64,000 nucleotides of DNA, taken from Halopseudomonas aestusnigri. Lineage in GTDB: Bacteria; Pseudomonadota; Gammaproteobacteria; Pseudomonadales; Pseudomonadaceae. The first letter of the stretch is position 1. Every line of letters starts with the position of its first letter. Of this stretch, positions 47,561-57,839 are shown in pieces. Both the position numbers and the translations under genes were made by a program. The notes below the pieces were generated by a model, which did not search any database, was not told the DNA's origin, and was given only the letters and a program-made list of their open reading frames with translations. The stretch covers positions 75,521-139,520 of the forward strand of contig NZ_NBYK01000009.1 of NCBI RefSeq assembly GCF_002197985.1. The letters are read 5' to 3'.

Positions 47561-50500
47561 ATGTCGAGATTTTTTATCGACCGCCCGATCTTTGCCTGGG
47601 TAGTCGCACTGGTCATCATGCTGGTTGGTGGGCTTGCCATCCTCAAGCTGCCGATCAACCAGTATCCGAGCATCGCACCTCCGGCGGTCGGTATTTCCGT
47701 GTCCTACCCGGGGGCCTCTGCGCAGACCGTGCAGGATACTGTCGTACAGGTCATCGAACAGCAGCTTAACGGCATCGACGGTTTGCGTTATATCTCGTCG
47801 GAGAGTAACTCCGACGGCAGCATGTCGATTACCGTGACCTTCAACCAGGGCATTGATCCGGACATCGCTCAGGTGCAAGTGCAGAACAAGCTGCAGCTGG
47901 CCACGCCTCTGTTGCCGCAGGAAGTTCAGCAGCAGGGTATTCGCGTGACCAAGGCGGTGCGCAACTTCCTGATGGTCGTCGCCGTGGTATCTGAAGACGG
48001 CAGCATGGACCGTGTCGACTTGGCGGACTATATCGTCTCCAACATTCAGGACCCGATCTCGCGCACCGAGGGCGTCGGCGATTTTCAGGTGTTTGGCGCG
48101 CCCTACGCCATGCGCATCTGGCTTGATCCCGCAAAGCTGAACAGCTTCAACCTGATGCCGGGTGATGTCAGCACGGCAATCAAGGCCCAGAACGTGCAGG
48201 TGTCGGCGGGTCAATTTGGTGGCCTGCCTGCGGTCCCCGGTCAGCAGTTGAATGCAACTATCCTGAGCAAGACGCGCCTGCAGACTCCGGAGCAGTTCCG
48301 CGACATTCTGCTCAAGGTCAACAGTGACGGCTCACAGGTGCGGCTAGGTGATGTTGCCTCCGTCGAACTGGGTGCACAGAATGCCGATATTACGGCGCTC
48401 TACAACGGTATGCCGGCATCCGGCCTGGCGATCAAGCTGGCGACCGGCGCCAACGCGCTGGAGACTGCCAAGGCCATTCGCAAGACACTGTCCGATCTGG
48501 AGCCCTTTTTCCCCGAGGGGATGAAAGTCGAGTTTCCTTACGACACGTCGCCGGTAGTGTCCGAGTCGATTCTGGGGGTTGTCAAAACCCTGTTCGAAGC
48601 GGTAGTGCTCGTGTTCCTGGTGATGTATCTGTTCCTGCAGAACTTCCGGGCGACGCTGATTCCAACCCTGGCTGTGCCGGTGGTGCTGCTCGGGACCTTT
48701 GGTCTGCTGGCGGCATTTGGTTTCACCATCAACATCCTGACCATGTTTGCCATGGTGCTGGCGATTGGTCTGCTGGTGGATGATGCCATCGTGGTGGTTG
48801 AAAACGTCGAGCGAGTCATGGCCGAAGAGGGGCTGTCGCCGCTGGAGGCAACGCGTCGTTCGATGGGGCAGATTCAGGGCGCGCTGGTGGGCATTGGTCT
48901 GGTGCTGTCTGCGGTGTTTCTGCCAATGGCATTCTTCGGTGGCTCTACCGGTGTGATCTACCGCCAGTTCTCGATCACCATTGCATCGGCGATGATTCTG
49001 TCGGTGCTGGTCGCGCTGATTTTTACTCCGGCACTGTGCGCCACGATTCTCAAACCGCTGCAGAAGGGGCATACCCAGGCAGAGCGTGGCTTTTTCGGCT
49101 GGTTCAATCGGACCTTTGATCGCGGCGTGAAGCGTTACGAGGGTAGCGTAGCCTCAATTCTGCAGCGCAAGACGCCCTATTTGCTGCTCTATGTGGTAAT
49201 TGTTGCACTGATGGCGTTCCTGTTTACCCGTTTGCCGAGCTCTTTCCTGCCTGGTGAGGATCAGGGGGTGCTGTTTGCCCAGGTTCAGGCTCCTGTTGGC
49301 GCGAGTGCCGAACGCACGCAGCAAACCGTCGACGCGATGCGGACGTATTTGCTTGAGCAGGAATCGGACTCGGTCAGCTCCGTGTTCACTGTTACCGGCT
49401 TCAATTTTGCCGGCCGCGGACAGAATGCCGGTCTGGCATTCATCGGTCTCAAGCCTTGGGAAGAGCGCAATGATCCTGACCTGAGCGTCTTCGCTGTGCA
49501 GCAGCGAGCACAGCAGTATTTTGCTGGGTTCCGTGATGCCATGGTCTTTGCATTCGCGCCTCCGGCAGTGATGGAACTGGGGACTGCGTCAGGCTTCAAC
49601 GTCTACCTGCAGGATAACGCGGGTGTGGGGCATGATGTGTTGATGCAGGCGCGCAACCAACTGCTCGGCATGGCCTCGCAGAACCCGGTACTTGCCAATG
49701 TAAGGCCCAATGGCCAGGACGATCAGCCGCAGTTCCAGTTGATTATCGACGATGAGAAGGCCAGTGCTTTGGGATTGTCGCTGGCCGATATTAACCAGAC
49801 GCTGTCGATCGCCTGGGGCTCCAGCTACGTGAACGACTTTATCGATCGTGGCCGAGTCAAAAAGGTGTTTCTGCAAGGTCAGGCAGATTCAAGGATGAAT
49901 CCGCAAGACCTGCAGAAATGGTTTGTGCGCAACAGCAAGGGCGAGATGGTGCCGTTCAGTGCCTTTGCCACCGGCGAGTGGGTCTATGGCTCACCGAAGC
50001 TGTCGCGCTACAACGGCGTGCCGGCGATGGAAATACAGGGTGAACCTGGTCCTGGCTACAGTACCGGTGATGCGATGGCTGAAATTGAGCGCCTCGGGCA
50101 GCAGTTGCCCAAGGGGATCGGTCTGTCCTGGACCGGCCTGTCGTTCGAGGAGCGGTTGTCCGGTGATCAGGCGCCGGCGCTGTATGCGCTGTCGCTGATT
50201 GTCGTGTTCCTCTGTCTGGCCGCGCTCTACGAGAGCTGGTCAATCCCGCTGGCAGTCATGCTGGTCGTTCCGCTTGGTGTTATCGGTGCCTTGTTGGCAA
50301 CACTTGGCCGCGGCCTTTCGAACGACGTGTTCTTTCAGGTCGGCCTGTTGACGACCATCGGTTTGACGGCCAAGAACGCGATTCTGATTGTCGAATTTGC
50401 CAAGGATCTGCATGAGCAGGGCATGAGTATCGGCGAAGCAGCGGTTGAAGCCTGCCGCCTGCGCCTGCGCCCGATCATCATGACCTCGCTGGCCTTTACC

Positions 50501-50695
50501 TTGGGGGTTGTGCCGCTGGCGCTGGCCTCCGGTGCCGGTGCCGGTAGTTCGCATGCGATCGGTACCGGTGTGATTGGCGGCATGATCACCGCTACTGTGC
50601 TGGCGATTTTCTGGGTGCCACTGTTTTATGTCCTGGTGACTCAGTGGTTCACCGAACGCAAGGGCAAGACTGACACAGCGGAGGACGCACAGTGA
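47561..50695 (+). CDS. ttgB: RND efflux transporter (MexB/TtgB type)
   Basis: The 1,044-residue inner-membrane proton antiporter has twelve helices and two large periplasmic loops. The proton-relay aspartates D407/D408 are in [10 protein letters not shown], and the partner lysine lies near 938 in [11 protein letters not shown]. It starts [14 protein letters not shown] as usual. Exports antibiotics, solvents and detergents in homologues. It begins 11 bases after ttgA and overlaps ttgC by four bases. Confidence 0.96.
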   Translation: MSRFFIDRPIFAWVVALVIMLVGGLAILKLPINQYPSIAPPAVGISVSYPGASAQTVQDTVVQVIEQQLNGIDGLRYISSESNSDGSMSITVTFNQGIDPDIAQVQVQNKLQLATPLLPQEVQQQGIRVTKAVRNFLMVVAVVSEDGSMDRVDLADYIVSNIQDPISRTEGVGDFQVFGAPYAMRIWLDPAKLNSFNLMPGDVSTAIKAQNVQVSAGQFGGLPAVPGQQLNATILSKTRLQTPEQFRDILLKVNSDGSQVRLGDVASVELGAQNADITALYNGMPASGLAIKLATGANALETAKAIRKTLSDLEPFFPEGMKVEFPYDTSPVVSESILGVVKTLFEAVVLVFLVMYLFLQNFRATLIPTLAVPVVLLGTFGLLAAFGFTINILTMFAMVLAIGLLVDDAIVVVENVERVMAEEGLSPLEATRRSMGQIQGALVGIGLVLSAVFLPMAFFGGSTGVIYRQFSITIASAMILSVLVALIFTPALCATILKPLQKGHTQAERGFFGWFNRTFDRGVKRYEGSVASILQRKTPYLLLYVVIVALMAFLFTRLPSSFLPGEDQGVLFAQVQAPVGASAERTQQTVDAMRTYLLEQESDSVSSVFTVTGFNFAGRGQNAGLAFIGLKPWEERNDPDLSVFAVQQRAQQYFAGFRDAMVFAFAPPAVMELGTASGFNVYLQDNAGVGHDVLMQARNQLLGMASQNPVLANVRPNGQDDQPQFQLIIDDEKASALGLSLADINQTLSIAWGSSYVNDFIDRGRVKKVFLQGQADSRMNPQDLQKWFVRNSKGEMVPFSAFATGEWVYGSPKLSRYNGVPAMEIQGEPGPGYSTGDAMAEIERLGQQLPKGIGLSWTGLSFEERLSGDQAPALYALSLIVVFLCLAALYESWSIPLAVMLVVPLGVIGALLATLGRGLSNDVFFQVGLLTTIGLTAKNAILIVEFAKDLHEQGMSIGEAAVEACRLRLRPIIMTSLAFTLGVVPLALASGAGAGSSHAIGTGVIGGMITATVLAIFWVPLFYVLVTQWFTERKGKTDTAEDAQ

Positions 50696-52113
50696 AACGC
50701 GGCGTATTGAGCCTTGCGGTCCTGGCTGCTCTGAGCGGCTGTTCATTGATACCGGAATATGAGCGTCCCGCACCTCCGGTGCCGCTCAACTGGAGTGAAG
50801 GTGTCGAGCAGGGGATGGAGCAGACCCCGCTCGTTGGCTGGCGCGGGTTCTTCAAGGACCCGCAGTTGCAGCATCTGATAGGTCTGGCACTGGAGAACAA
50901 CCGCGACCTGAGGGTTGCGGCCTTGAACGTGCAAGCCAATCGCGCGCTTTACGACATTCAGGGTGCCGAGCGCTATCCGCAGCTTGATGCCAACGGCAGC
51001 GGCACGCGTACCCGAATGCCGCAGGATCTGTCCGGAGGCGAGCAGCGCTCAATCAATTCCCAGTACTCGGCAACCCTGGGGTTATCCTGGGAGCTGGACT
51101 TGTTCGGACGCATCGGCAGTCTGCGAGAGCAGGCGCTGCAGACCTTCCTGGCCAGTGACGAGGCCCGCCGTGGCGTGCAGATCAGTCTGGTTGCCGAGGT
51201 TGCCAGCACCTACCTGACGCTGCAGGCCGATCAGGCGCTGCTGGATGTTACCGCAGAGACTCTGAAAACTTACGAAGACAGCTACGCGTTGACCAAGCGC
51301 AGCAACGAGGTTGGCGTGGCGTCGAGTCTGGAACTGGCTCAGGCCAGGACGGCGGTCGAGTCGGCCCGGGCGGTGCTGGCTCGCTATCAGCGTCAGGTCG
51401 CGCAGGATCGTAATGCCCTGACCGTGCTGGTTGGGCAGCCGTGGTCAGTAACAGCAGGCAATCCGCTGCTGCTGGACGAGCCGGTGCTTGCTGCGTTGCC
51501 GGTGGGGCTGTCCTCCGAGGTGCTATACAACCGTCCTGATGTGCTGCAGGCCGAGTACCAGTTACTGGCGGTCAATGCCAGTATCGGTGCTGCCAAGGCG
51601 GCATTCTTCCCCCGTATCAGCCTGACTGGCGCCGCCGGCACAGCCAGTAATGAGCTGTCGGGTCTGTTTGGAAGCGGGTCCGAGTACTGGACATTCTCGC
51701 CGAGCATCAGCGTACCGATTTTTCGCGCGGGTGCCCTGAAAGCCAGTCTGGATTATGCCGAGATCAGCCGTAATCAGCAGGTTGCCCGCTATGAAGGCGT
51801 CATTCAGAGTGCGTTCCGCGAGGTTGCCGACGGGCTGCAGGCGCGGCAAACCTATGTAGACCAGGTGGCTGCCCGGCGCGCGCTGCTGGAGGCGTCGGAG
51901 GAGTATTTCCGCTTGGCGGATCGACGTTACAACATTGGTGTCGACAGCTATCTCACGTTGCTGGACGCCCAGCGTCAGCTGTTTGAAGCCCGGCAGAGCG
52001 TGATTGCTGATCGACTGAGTCAACTGCTTAGCGAGATCAGTCTGTATAAGGCGCTGGGCGGTGGTGACTTTGCCGAGACCCGGGCCACGCAGGCTGCCAA
52101 TACGGAAGGCTAG
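50692..52113 (+). CDS. ttgC: Outer-membrane efflux channel lipoprotein (OprM/TtgC type)
   Basis: A 473-residue TolC-family lipoprotein with lipobox LSGC (Cys near 17). The two OEP repeats are visible: [32 protein letters not shown] in the first and [21 protein letters not shown] in the second, with the RPDVLQAE connector between. Its start overlaps ttgB by four bases. A strong terminator follows. Confidence 0.95.
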   Translation: MKRGVLSLAVLAALSGCSLIPEYERPAPPVPLNWSEGVEQGMEQTPLVGWRGFFKDPQLQHLIGLALENNRDLRVAALNVQANRALYDIQGAERYPQLDANGSGTRTRMPQDLSGGEQRSINSQYSATLGLSWELDLFGRIGSLREQALQTFLASDEARRGVQISLVAEVASTYLTLQADQALLDVTAETLKTYEDSYALTKRSNEVGVASSLELAQARTAVESARAVLARYQRQVAQDRNALTVLVGQPWSVTAGNPLLLDEPVLAALPVGLSSEVLYNRPDVLQAEYQLLAVNASIGAAKAAFFPRISLTGAAGTASNELSGLFGSGSEYWTFSPSISVPIFRAGALKASLDYAEISRNQQVARYEGVIQSAFREVADGLQARQTYVDQVAARRALLEASEEYFRLADRRYNIGVDSYLTLLDAQRQLFEARQSVIADRLSQLLSEISLYKALGGGDFAETRATQAANTEG

Positions 52114-52131
52114 GCTTGCAGCGTGTCTGAA

Positions 52132-52164
52132 GCGCCGTTCAGCCTGGGCTGGACGGCGTTTTTT
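52132..52164 (+). terminator. Terminator after the efflux operon
   Basis: CGCCGTTCAGCC and GGCTGGACGGCG pair over 12 bp with one T:G, followed by six T. It closes the ttgABC unit and sits 14 bases before the oppositely oriented prrF terminator. Confidence 0.9.
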
Positions 52165-52177
52165 GTGTGCAGAAAGC

Positions 52178-52286
52178 AAAAAAAAGCCCGCTCAGTGAGC
52201 GGGCGAAATCCGTGATTAGCCTGATGAGGAGATAACCGTTTGTCTCGCGACAATCCTGTTATCACAGCCATCTCGCGATGACTTGT
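52178..52286 (-). ncRNA. prrF: PrrF-family iron-responsive sRNA
   Basis: Between cbpA and the efflux operon the - strand carries a Fur-box promoter, an estimated start at 52285, a 5' region with two copies of TCGCGAGA, the core TTATCTCCTCATCAGG followed by CTAATCACGG, and a terminator (GCCCGCTC/GAGCGGGC plus eight T). The core matches the target-pairing part of P. aeruginosa PrrF1/PrrF2 as I know it, and prrF lies next to cbpA (PA4704) and phuW there as well. About 108 nt. It represses non-essential iron-using proteins when iron is short. Only one copy is seen. Confidence 0.92.
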
Positions 52287-52290
52287 TGCT

Positions 52291-52319
52291 AATGATAAAC
52301 GTTATCATTTGAGTGTCAA
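52291..52319 (-). promoter_or_regulatory. prrF promoter with embedded Fur box
   Basis: AATGATAA-ACG-TTATCATT at 52291-52309 is a 19-bp palindrome with perfect 8-bp arms, matching the Fur consensus at all but two positions. On the - strand TTGACA (52319-52314) and TATCAT (52297-52292) are 16 bases apart, so Fur would cover the -10 and spacer. No other gene start is near, so the site must serve prrF. Confidence 0.9.
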
Positions 52320-52332
52320 GCCCAAGTGAGAA

Positions 52333-53130
52333 TTATTTCTGCGCTTGTTGCTTGTAGTGTGTCAGTTCCTTGTTCATCAGGTCGATGCGTCGGGCCATGC
52401 TTTCAATCAGGCTGTGCGCGATGCGTGGATTGCTCTGCATCAGTGCGAGGAACTGTTCCTTGGGAATCATCATGACGGTGGTCGGCACGCTGGCAATCAC
52501 GGTGGCGGAGCGCTTTTCGCGGGTGAACAGGGCCATGGCACCGAAAATTTCATCTTTCTGTACGTCACCGACCTTGATGCCCTGAACGAAGGCTTCGGCG
52601 TGACCCTCGGTGATGATGAACACGTGATCAGCCTCATCTCCCTGGCGAATCAGCTCTGCTCCCGGGGCAAAGTGCTGGAACCCGGTGACCGGCCTGACTT
52701 CGGGTTGCTTGGTGTGTGCCAGTGCATCCGACATCAGTGCGGCCTGACCCAGCACGTACTGGGTGAACTGCTCCTGACGGCGGCTGTCAGTATGAATGTG
52801 CCTGAACAGGGCTTCGCGGTCGTAGGGAATCAGAGTCAGCGATTCTTCGCTCAGATAGGTGCAGGGCGCCGCGTTCAGGCCCTGACGCAAGCCGATGAGG
52901 TCACCCTCCTGGATATAGAACAACGGCTTCCCATCTATCAGTGCGTGCAGCAGACCGCTTTTGAGCAGATATAGCTGAGCTCCGCTGACGTGATCGTAAA
53001 GGTTGTCCACTGCACCCAGTTCAATCGGTTCACCGCAGGGCTCAAGCCCCTCAAGCAGAAGTTCCGGTATGCGTTGAAGCGAGGCAATGAGCTTCTCGGC
53101 GTAGGGTGGCTGATCGCCTATCAGATACAT
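52333..53130 (-). CDS. cbpA: Cyclic-nucleotide-binding protein CbpA
   Basis: A 265-residue protein. The C-terminal ~120 residues form a cNMP-binding beta-roll with FAPGAELIRQGDEADHVFIITEGHAEAFV and the phosphate-binding segment FGAMALFTREKRSATV (about residues 200-215). The N-terminal half has a second, degenerate roll. There is no DNA-binding HTH. In P. aeruginosa CbpA binds cAMP and is Vfr-controlled. AGGAA precedes the ATG at 53130. Confidence 0.88.
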   Translation of the reverse strand: MYLIGDQPPYAEKLIASLQRIPELLLEGLEPCGEPIELGAVDNLYDHVSGAQLYLLKSGLLHALIDGKPLFYIQEGDLIGLRQGLNAAPCTYLSEESLTLIPYDREALFRHIHTDSRRQEQFTQYVLGQAALMSDALAHTKQPEVRPVTGFQHFAPGAELIRQGDEADHVFIITEGHAEAFVQGIKVGDVQKDEIFGAMALFTREKRSATVIASVPTTVMMIPKEQFLALMQSNPRIAHSLIESMARRIDLMNKELTHYKQQAQK

Positions 53131-53215
53131 GGCTGAATTCCTTTTGTTGTTGCCCTGATACGCCGTCGGAGTCACGGGGTCGGACGGGGGCGCCGACGCT
53201 GCAGGATAGCGTTAC

Positions 53216-53244
53216 ATTAGCGCAGTCAGGTTGCATTACGTCAA
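53216..53244 (-). promoter_or_regulatory. Possible cbpA promoter
   Basis: On the - strand TTGACG (53244-53239) and GCTAAT (53221-53216) are separated by 17 bases, about 85 bases upstream of cbpA. The -10 is imperfect. No clear CRP/Vfr palindrome was seen nearby. Confidence 0.4.
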
Positions 53245-53303
53245 CATAAAAGGCTGCCGGTGCACGGGCAAGATCATCGCGGTGCCAGTGTGAGCCAGGT
53301 CGC

Positions 53304-53585
53304 TTAATCCTCGCCGGTGTCGCTGCCTGTTCTGCCCTCAAGCTGCTCGAGCAACTGGTGCTTGTATGCCGGATCAAGTTCATTCCAGTGCACGTTTTGC
53401 AGGGCGCCGGCGATTGAGAACATCAGCGCTTTGGAGGCATTGAAGCCGCGCGTGCGAACGGCGCGGTAGGCTTCTACCGGCCCCAGCTGGCGGAGCTGAT
53501 CAAGGCTGTGGATGCCGGAGGCGTGCAGCCATTGCGCCGAGGTTTTTCCAAGGTTGCGCAGGCCCAGCAGTTCATCGGTATCCAT
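53304..53585 (-). CDS. TfoX C-terminal-domain protein
   Basis: A 93-residue stand-alone TfoX/Sxy C-terminal domain with helix-hairpin-helix character (LLGLRNLGKTSAQWLHASGI, near 6-25; LGPVEAYRAVR). The N-terminal TfoX domain needed for competence activation is missing, as in many proteobacteria. It may interact with DNA or protein; function unknown. Confidence 0.88.
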   Translation of the reverse strand: MDTDELLGLRNLGKTSAQWLHASGIHSLDQLRQLGPVEAYRAVRTRGFNASKALMFSIAGALQNVHWNELDPAYKHQLLEQLEGRTGSDTGED

Positions 53586-53785
53586 AGGGGCACTCCCGCG
53601 TGGATCGTTGCGATTCTGGGGTGCTACGTGAAGACAGCAAAGGCAGAAGGCGAGGTGAGCCCGGCACGGTATCCGGGCACAGAGTAATATGCGGCATGGC
53701 GTCGGGTTCGGCTTTTGTTATTAGTGATCCCGAACTGCAGTGTAGATCGACCTTGGCTATCCGTACAGCGAGCGACGGCCAGCGC

Positions 53786-55330
53786 TTAAAGACGCTGGCG
53801 AAGCTGCTCGGCAATGCTGTTCATGGCTGCCTCGCTGCTGGTATCGATCTGCACAGCCAGTTGTGCCTCCTCGTCACTGAGCGGTTGTCGGGTGGTCAGT
53901 TGGTGGTGCATGACCTCAATACCGGCGTCGGAGATGTCACCGCCTTGCTGCTGGCGTTGCTCAAGCCAGTGTTCGATTACTTCCTGCGGTGCTTCGCATT
54001 GAAGAATCAGGCAGGGCGCGCCCTGATTTTCGATAGCATCGCGGACCAGGTCGCGCTGGTTCTGCTTCAGATGGGTTGCATCAACAATCACGGGGTAGCC
54101 GCTGGCGAGTATCTGGGCGGCCAGATTGGCTAGCCGCCGGTATGTTTGTTCGCTGCGTTCCGGACTGTAAAGGCCGGACTCCAGACTGGCATTGTCTTCG
54201 TCGCCGAACAGGCGTTTGCGCTCGACGTCGGAACGGATGCGAATGGCGCCGAGCTGCTCAACCAACTTGACGGCCAGGGTGCTTTTGCCGCTGCCGGAGA
54301 CGCCGAAGGTCAGCAGGCCGAAACGCGGCGCCAGTTCGCTGTAGCTTTCGGCCAGCGCGGTATAGCCGTAGTAGCGCTGCATGGTTGCGGCCCGCTGCTC
54401 CTCGGTCATGCCGTCGTGCAGGCCGAACAGGGCAACCTTGGCTCGTACCATGGCCCGGTACGCCTTGTAGTAGTTGAGCACTGCGAGGCCCTGGTAGTCG
54501 CCGGTCTGCTCCAGATAGGCGCTGACAAAACGGTTTGACAGGGCGTGCAGACCGCGGTCTTCAAGATCCATGCTCATGAATGCGACATCGGCCATGACGT
54601 CGGTCCAGCGGAAGGGCTCGTTGAACTCGATGCAGTCAAACAGAGTCACTTGCCCGTCGATCAGGGTAACGTTATCCAGGTAAACGTCGCCGTGACATTC
54701 GCGGACCATACCGCCGGCCTTGCGTTCGGCGATTTGGGGAATCAGCCGCTGGTAGGTAGTATTCGCCCACTGCTCGAGCGCGTCGAGCTGTCCCAGATCC
54801 CGTGCACTGCTGAGGAAGGGGCGGATCTGTTCAAAGTTCTGGGCAACCGGGGCATGAACCTGCTCCGGCGCGCCGAACGGGGTATCGAGCTCAGCGTGTT
54901 CGATCTGGCCGTGAAAACGCGCCATAACCTGGGCAAGTTCGTCGATATGGGCGCTGGTCAGGCCGCCGTCCCGCTGCAGATTGCTCAGCAGGTCCTGCTG
55001 GCGGAACTGCCGGGTCTTGACCATGTACTCGATGGCAGGACCTTCGCCGCTCAGGGTTGGGGCGTCTTCGCTGCCGGTGACGGCAATGACGTCAAGGTAC
55101 AGGTCGGGCGCGATGCGGCGGTTCAGACGAACCTCTTCACGGCAGAAATGCTCGCGTTGCGCCAGTGTGGAAAAGTCGAGAAAACCGAAGTTCACGGGCT
55201 TCTTGACCTTGTATACGTAGTCGCCGGTCAGCAGTACCCAGGAAATGTGGGTCTCGATCAGAGTAAAACCGCTCACCGGGTGGTCATACAGGTCAGGGTT
55301 CTGCAGCGCAGTTAACAGGGTCTGGCTCAC
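53786..55330 (-). CDS. Fusion of aminoglycoside-phosphotransferase-like and AAA kinase domains
   Basis: A 514-residue protein. The N-terminal ~310 residues are an APH-like kinase fold with the catalytic loop VRECHGDVYLDNV (near 210-222) and DCIEFNE. The C-terminal part is a P-loop kinase of the COG0645 type with GVSGSGKST (near 338-346). The GTG at 55330 with AGGAAA upstream is preferred to longer in-frame starts. Fusions of this kind are widespread but the substrate is unknown. It is divergent from mrcB. Confidence 0.87.
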   Translation of the reverse strand: MSQTLLTALQNPDLYDHPVSGFTLIETHISWVLLTGDYVYKVKKPVNFGFLDFSTLAQREHFCREEVRLNRRIAPDLYLDVIAVTGSEDAPTLSGEGPAIEYMVKTRQFRQQDLLSNLQRDGGLTSAHIDELAQVMARFHGQIEHAELDTPFGAPEQVHAPVAQNFEQIRPFLSSARDLGQLDALEQWANTTYQRLIPQIAERKAGGMVRECHGDVYLDNVTLIDGQVTLFDCIEFNEPFRWTDVMADVAFMSMDLEDRGLHALSNRFVSAYLEQTGDYQGLAVLNYYKAYRAMVRAKVALFGLHDGMTEEQRAATMQRYYGYTALAESYSELAPRFGLLTFGVSGSGKSTLAVKLVEQLGAIRIRSDVERKRLFGDEDNASLESGLYSPERSEQTYRRLANLAAQILASGYPVIVDATHLKQNQRDLVRDAIENQGAPCLILQCEAPQEVIEHWLEQRQQQGGDISDAGIEVMHHQLTTRQPLSDEEAQLAVQIDTSSEAAMNSIAEQLRQRL

Positions 55331-55453
55331 GACGTTTCCTTGTTTGGTCGGCAATGCGAACATTATGCGGGTTGGCTGGTCCGAGGCCAACCATAGTCAA
55401 TTACCGGCGGCAGCGGCTGCGGGTTCAACGGATGCGGAGCAAGACAGACAACG

Positions 55454-57781
55454 ATGGCTAAAAAACGCAGGTCTCGAGGCAAGGTCAAGTCCACTGGCGG
55501 GCGCCGGTTATGGGGTTGGTTGCTCAAGTTGGGACTGGTCGGCATGGTGCTGCTGGGGGCGCTCGCGGTCTATCTGGACGCGGTTGTGCAGGAGAAGTTT
55601 TCGGGCAAGCGCTGGGCCGTGCCGGCCAAGGTATTCGCGCGGCCGCTGGAGTTATACGCAGGGCGAGCCCTCACTCGTGATGACTTCCTCACCGAACTGC
55701 GTGCGCTGGGTTATCGCCAGACCAATGCGGCCAACGGACCGGGGCAGATGGCGGTGGGCAGCAATCGTATCGATGTCTACACCCGCGGTTTTCAGTTTTT
55801 CGAGGGCGCCGAACCTGCGCAGAAGGTCAGCGTTCACTTCAGCGGTTCAACCATCAGCAGCATTGGTGGCAATCGTGACCTGGTGATGGCGCGGCTTGAG
55901 CCCATGATGATCGGCGGTATCTACCCGGCACACAACGAGGATCGCATCCTGATTCGGCTGGATCAGGCGCCACCTTATCTGGTTGATTCGCTGGTTGCTG
56001 TGGAAGACCGCGATTTTTTCAATCACTTCGGCGTATCGCCCAAGGGGATTGCCCGTGCGATGTTCGTCAACCTGACCTCTGGCAGCTTGCAGCAGGGCGG
56101 CAGCACGCTGACCCAGCAACTGGTGAAGAACTTCTTCCTGTCAGCCGACCGCAACATCGTGCGCAAAGGGCTTGAAGCCATGATGGCGGTGCTGCTGGAG
56201 CTGCACTACAGCAAGGAAGACATTCTCGAGGCGTACCTCAACGAAGTGTTCCTGGGCCAGGATGGCAATCGTGCCGTGCACGGTTTTGGCCTGGCCAGTC
56301 AGTACTACTTCGCCCAGCCGTTGCAGGAGCTGCAGCTGCACCAGGTCGCGCTGCTGGTGGGTATGGTCAAGGGGGCGTCCTACTACAATCCGCGGCGCAA
56401 CCCGGAGCGGGCGATGACCCGGCGCAATCTGGTTCTGGATCTGATGGCTGAGCAGGGCATGATCAGTCAGCAGCAGGCCAGTGATGCCAAAGGTAAGCCG
56501 CTGGATGTGACGGTTGGCGGCAGTATGGCCAACACCAGTCATCCGGCGTTTATGGATCTGGTCAAACGTCAGTTGCGTGCCGACTATCGCGATGAAGATT
56601 TGACCAGCGAGGGGCTGCGTATTTTCACCAGCTTTGATCCGTTGCTGCAGAAGAAGGCTGAAGATGCCGTGCAATCGACGCTCAAGCGCTTTGGCCAGAC
56701 ACCGGACAGGCCGCCGCTGGAAGCAGCAATGGTGGTGACTGGCGCGCAGACCGGCGAGGTGCTGGCGCTGGTAGGCGGCAGCAATCCGCGTTTCTCCGGT
56801 TTCAATCGGGCGCTTGATGCTTCGCGACCAATCGGCTCGTTGATCAAGCCCGCAATCTATCTGACCGCCCTGGAAAAGCCGGAGCGCTATTCGCTGATTA
56901 CTCCGATTGACGATGAGCCGATTACCCTTGAGGCCGAGCCCGGCAAGACCTGGTCTCCGCAGAACTATGATCGGCAGAGCCACGGGCAGGTGCCGCTCTA
57001 TTTGGCCCTGGCCAAGTCCTACAATCAGGCCGCGGTGCGTGTTGGCGTGGATGTCGGCGTGGACAATGTGCTCAATACTGTCCGGCGGCTTGGTGTTGAC
57101 CACGACTGGCCGGCCTATCCGGCGATGCTGCTGGGGTCCGGCGCAATGACCCCCATGCAGGTAGCCGATATGTTTCAGACCATCGCCAATGGCGGATTCA
57201 ATACGCCGCTGCGCGCGATTCGCAACGTGTTGACTGCCGAGGGCGAGCCGCTCAAGCGTTATCCGTTCGAGGTGCGCCAGCGCTTTGATTCGGCGACGAT
57301 CTACCTGACTCAGCAAGCCATGAGTCATGTCATGAGTGAAGGCACCGGTCGCTCGGCCTACAGCCATGTGCCGACGAGCGTGCGGCTGGCGGGCAAAACC
57401 GGCACAACCAATGACCTGCGAGACAGCTGGTTTGCCGGCTTCTCTGACGATCTGGTCGCCGTGTCGTGGATCGGTCGTGATGACAACAGTCAGACGCGAC
57501 TGACCGGTGCGACCGGCGCGCTTCAGGTTTGGAACGCGTTTATGGGGCAGGCGCATCCGCAGAGCCTGTCGGCAGTGCCGCCGGGTGGGGTGGTCTCGGC
57601 CTGGGTTGATCCGACGACCGGGCTGGGTAGCGATCCGTCCTGCGAGGGCAGCGTCGAGTTTCCGTTCCGCTCCGGCTACGAGCCATTGCCTGGTCCTGGC
57701 TGTCGTCCGGTGATCGATACCGAGGTCCTTCGAGACGGTGCCAATCGTGTGCTGGATACCATTCGCGACTGGCTGCGTTGA
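55454..57781 (+). CDS. mrcB: Penicillin-binding protein 1b (bifunctional transglycosylase/transpeptidase)
   Basis: A 775-residue class A PBP in the inner membrane. A short basic cytoplasmic N-terminus precedes one helix (about 20-42), then the UB2H domain, the transglycosylase with catalytic glutamate in VEDRDFFNHFG and GGSTLTQQLVKN (about 215-226), and the transpeptidase with SxxK in IGSLIKP (about S459), SYN and KTGTT (about 645-649). It synthesises and cross-links peptidoglycan with LpoP/LpoB-type help. Confidence 0.96.
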   Translation: MAKKRRSRGKVKSTGGRRLWGWLLKLGLVGMVLLGALAVYLDAVVQEKFSGKRWAVPAKVFARPLELYAGRALTRDDFLTELRALGYRQTNAANGPGQMAVGSNRIDVYTRGFQFFEGAEPAQKVSVHFSGSTISSIGGNRDLVMARLEPMMIGGIYPAHNEDRILIRLDQAPPYLVDSLVAVEDRDFFNHFGVSPKGIARAMFVNLTSGSLQQGGSTLTQQLVKNFFLSADRNIVRKGLEAMMAVLLELHYSKEDILEAYLNEVFLGQDGNRAVHGFGLASQYYFAQPLQELQLHQVALLVGMVKGASYYNPRRNPERAMTRRNLVLDLMAEQGMISQQQASDAKGKPLDVTVGGSMANTSHPAFMDLVKRQLRADYRDEDLTSEGLRIFTSFDPLLQKKAEDAVQSTLKRFGQTPDRPPLEAAMVVTGAQTGEVLALVGGSNPRFSGFNRALDASRPIGSLIKPAIYLTALEKPERYSLITPIDDEPITLEAEPGKTWSPQNYDRQSHGQVPLYLALAKSYNQAAVRVGVDVGVDNVLNTVRRLGVDHDWPAYPAMLLGSGAMTPMQVADMFQTIANGGFNTPLRAIRNVLTAEGEPLKRYPFEVRQRFDSATIYLTQQAMSHVMSEGTGRSAYSHVPTSVRLAGKTGTTNDLRDSWFAGFSDDLVAVSWIGRDDNSQTRLTGATGALQVWNAFMGQAHPQSLSAVPPGGVVSAWVDPTTGLGSDPSCEGSVEFPFRSGYEPLPGPGCRPVIDTEVLRDGANRVLDTIRDWLR

Positions 57782-57839
57782 GCTGCTCTCAGTATGCTGT
57801 TGCGAATCCCGGTTCAGATGATTCAGCAGAGGAACAGAC

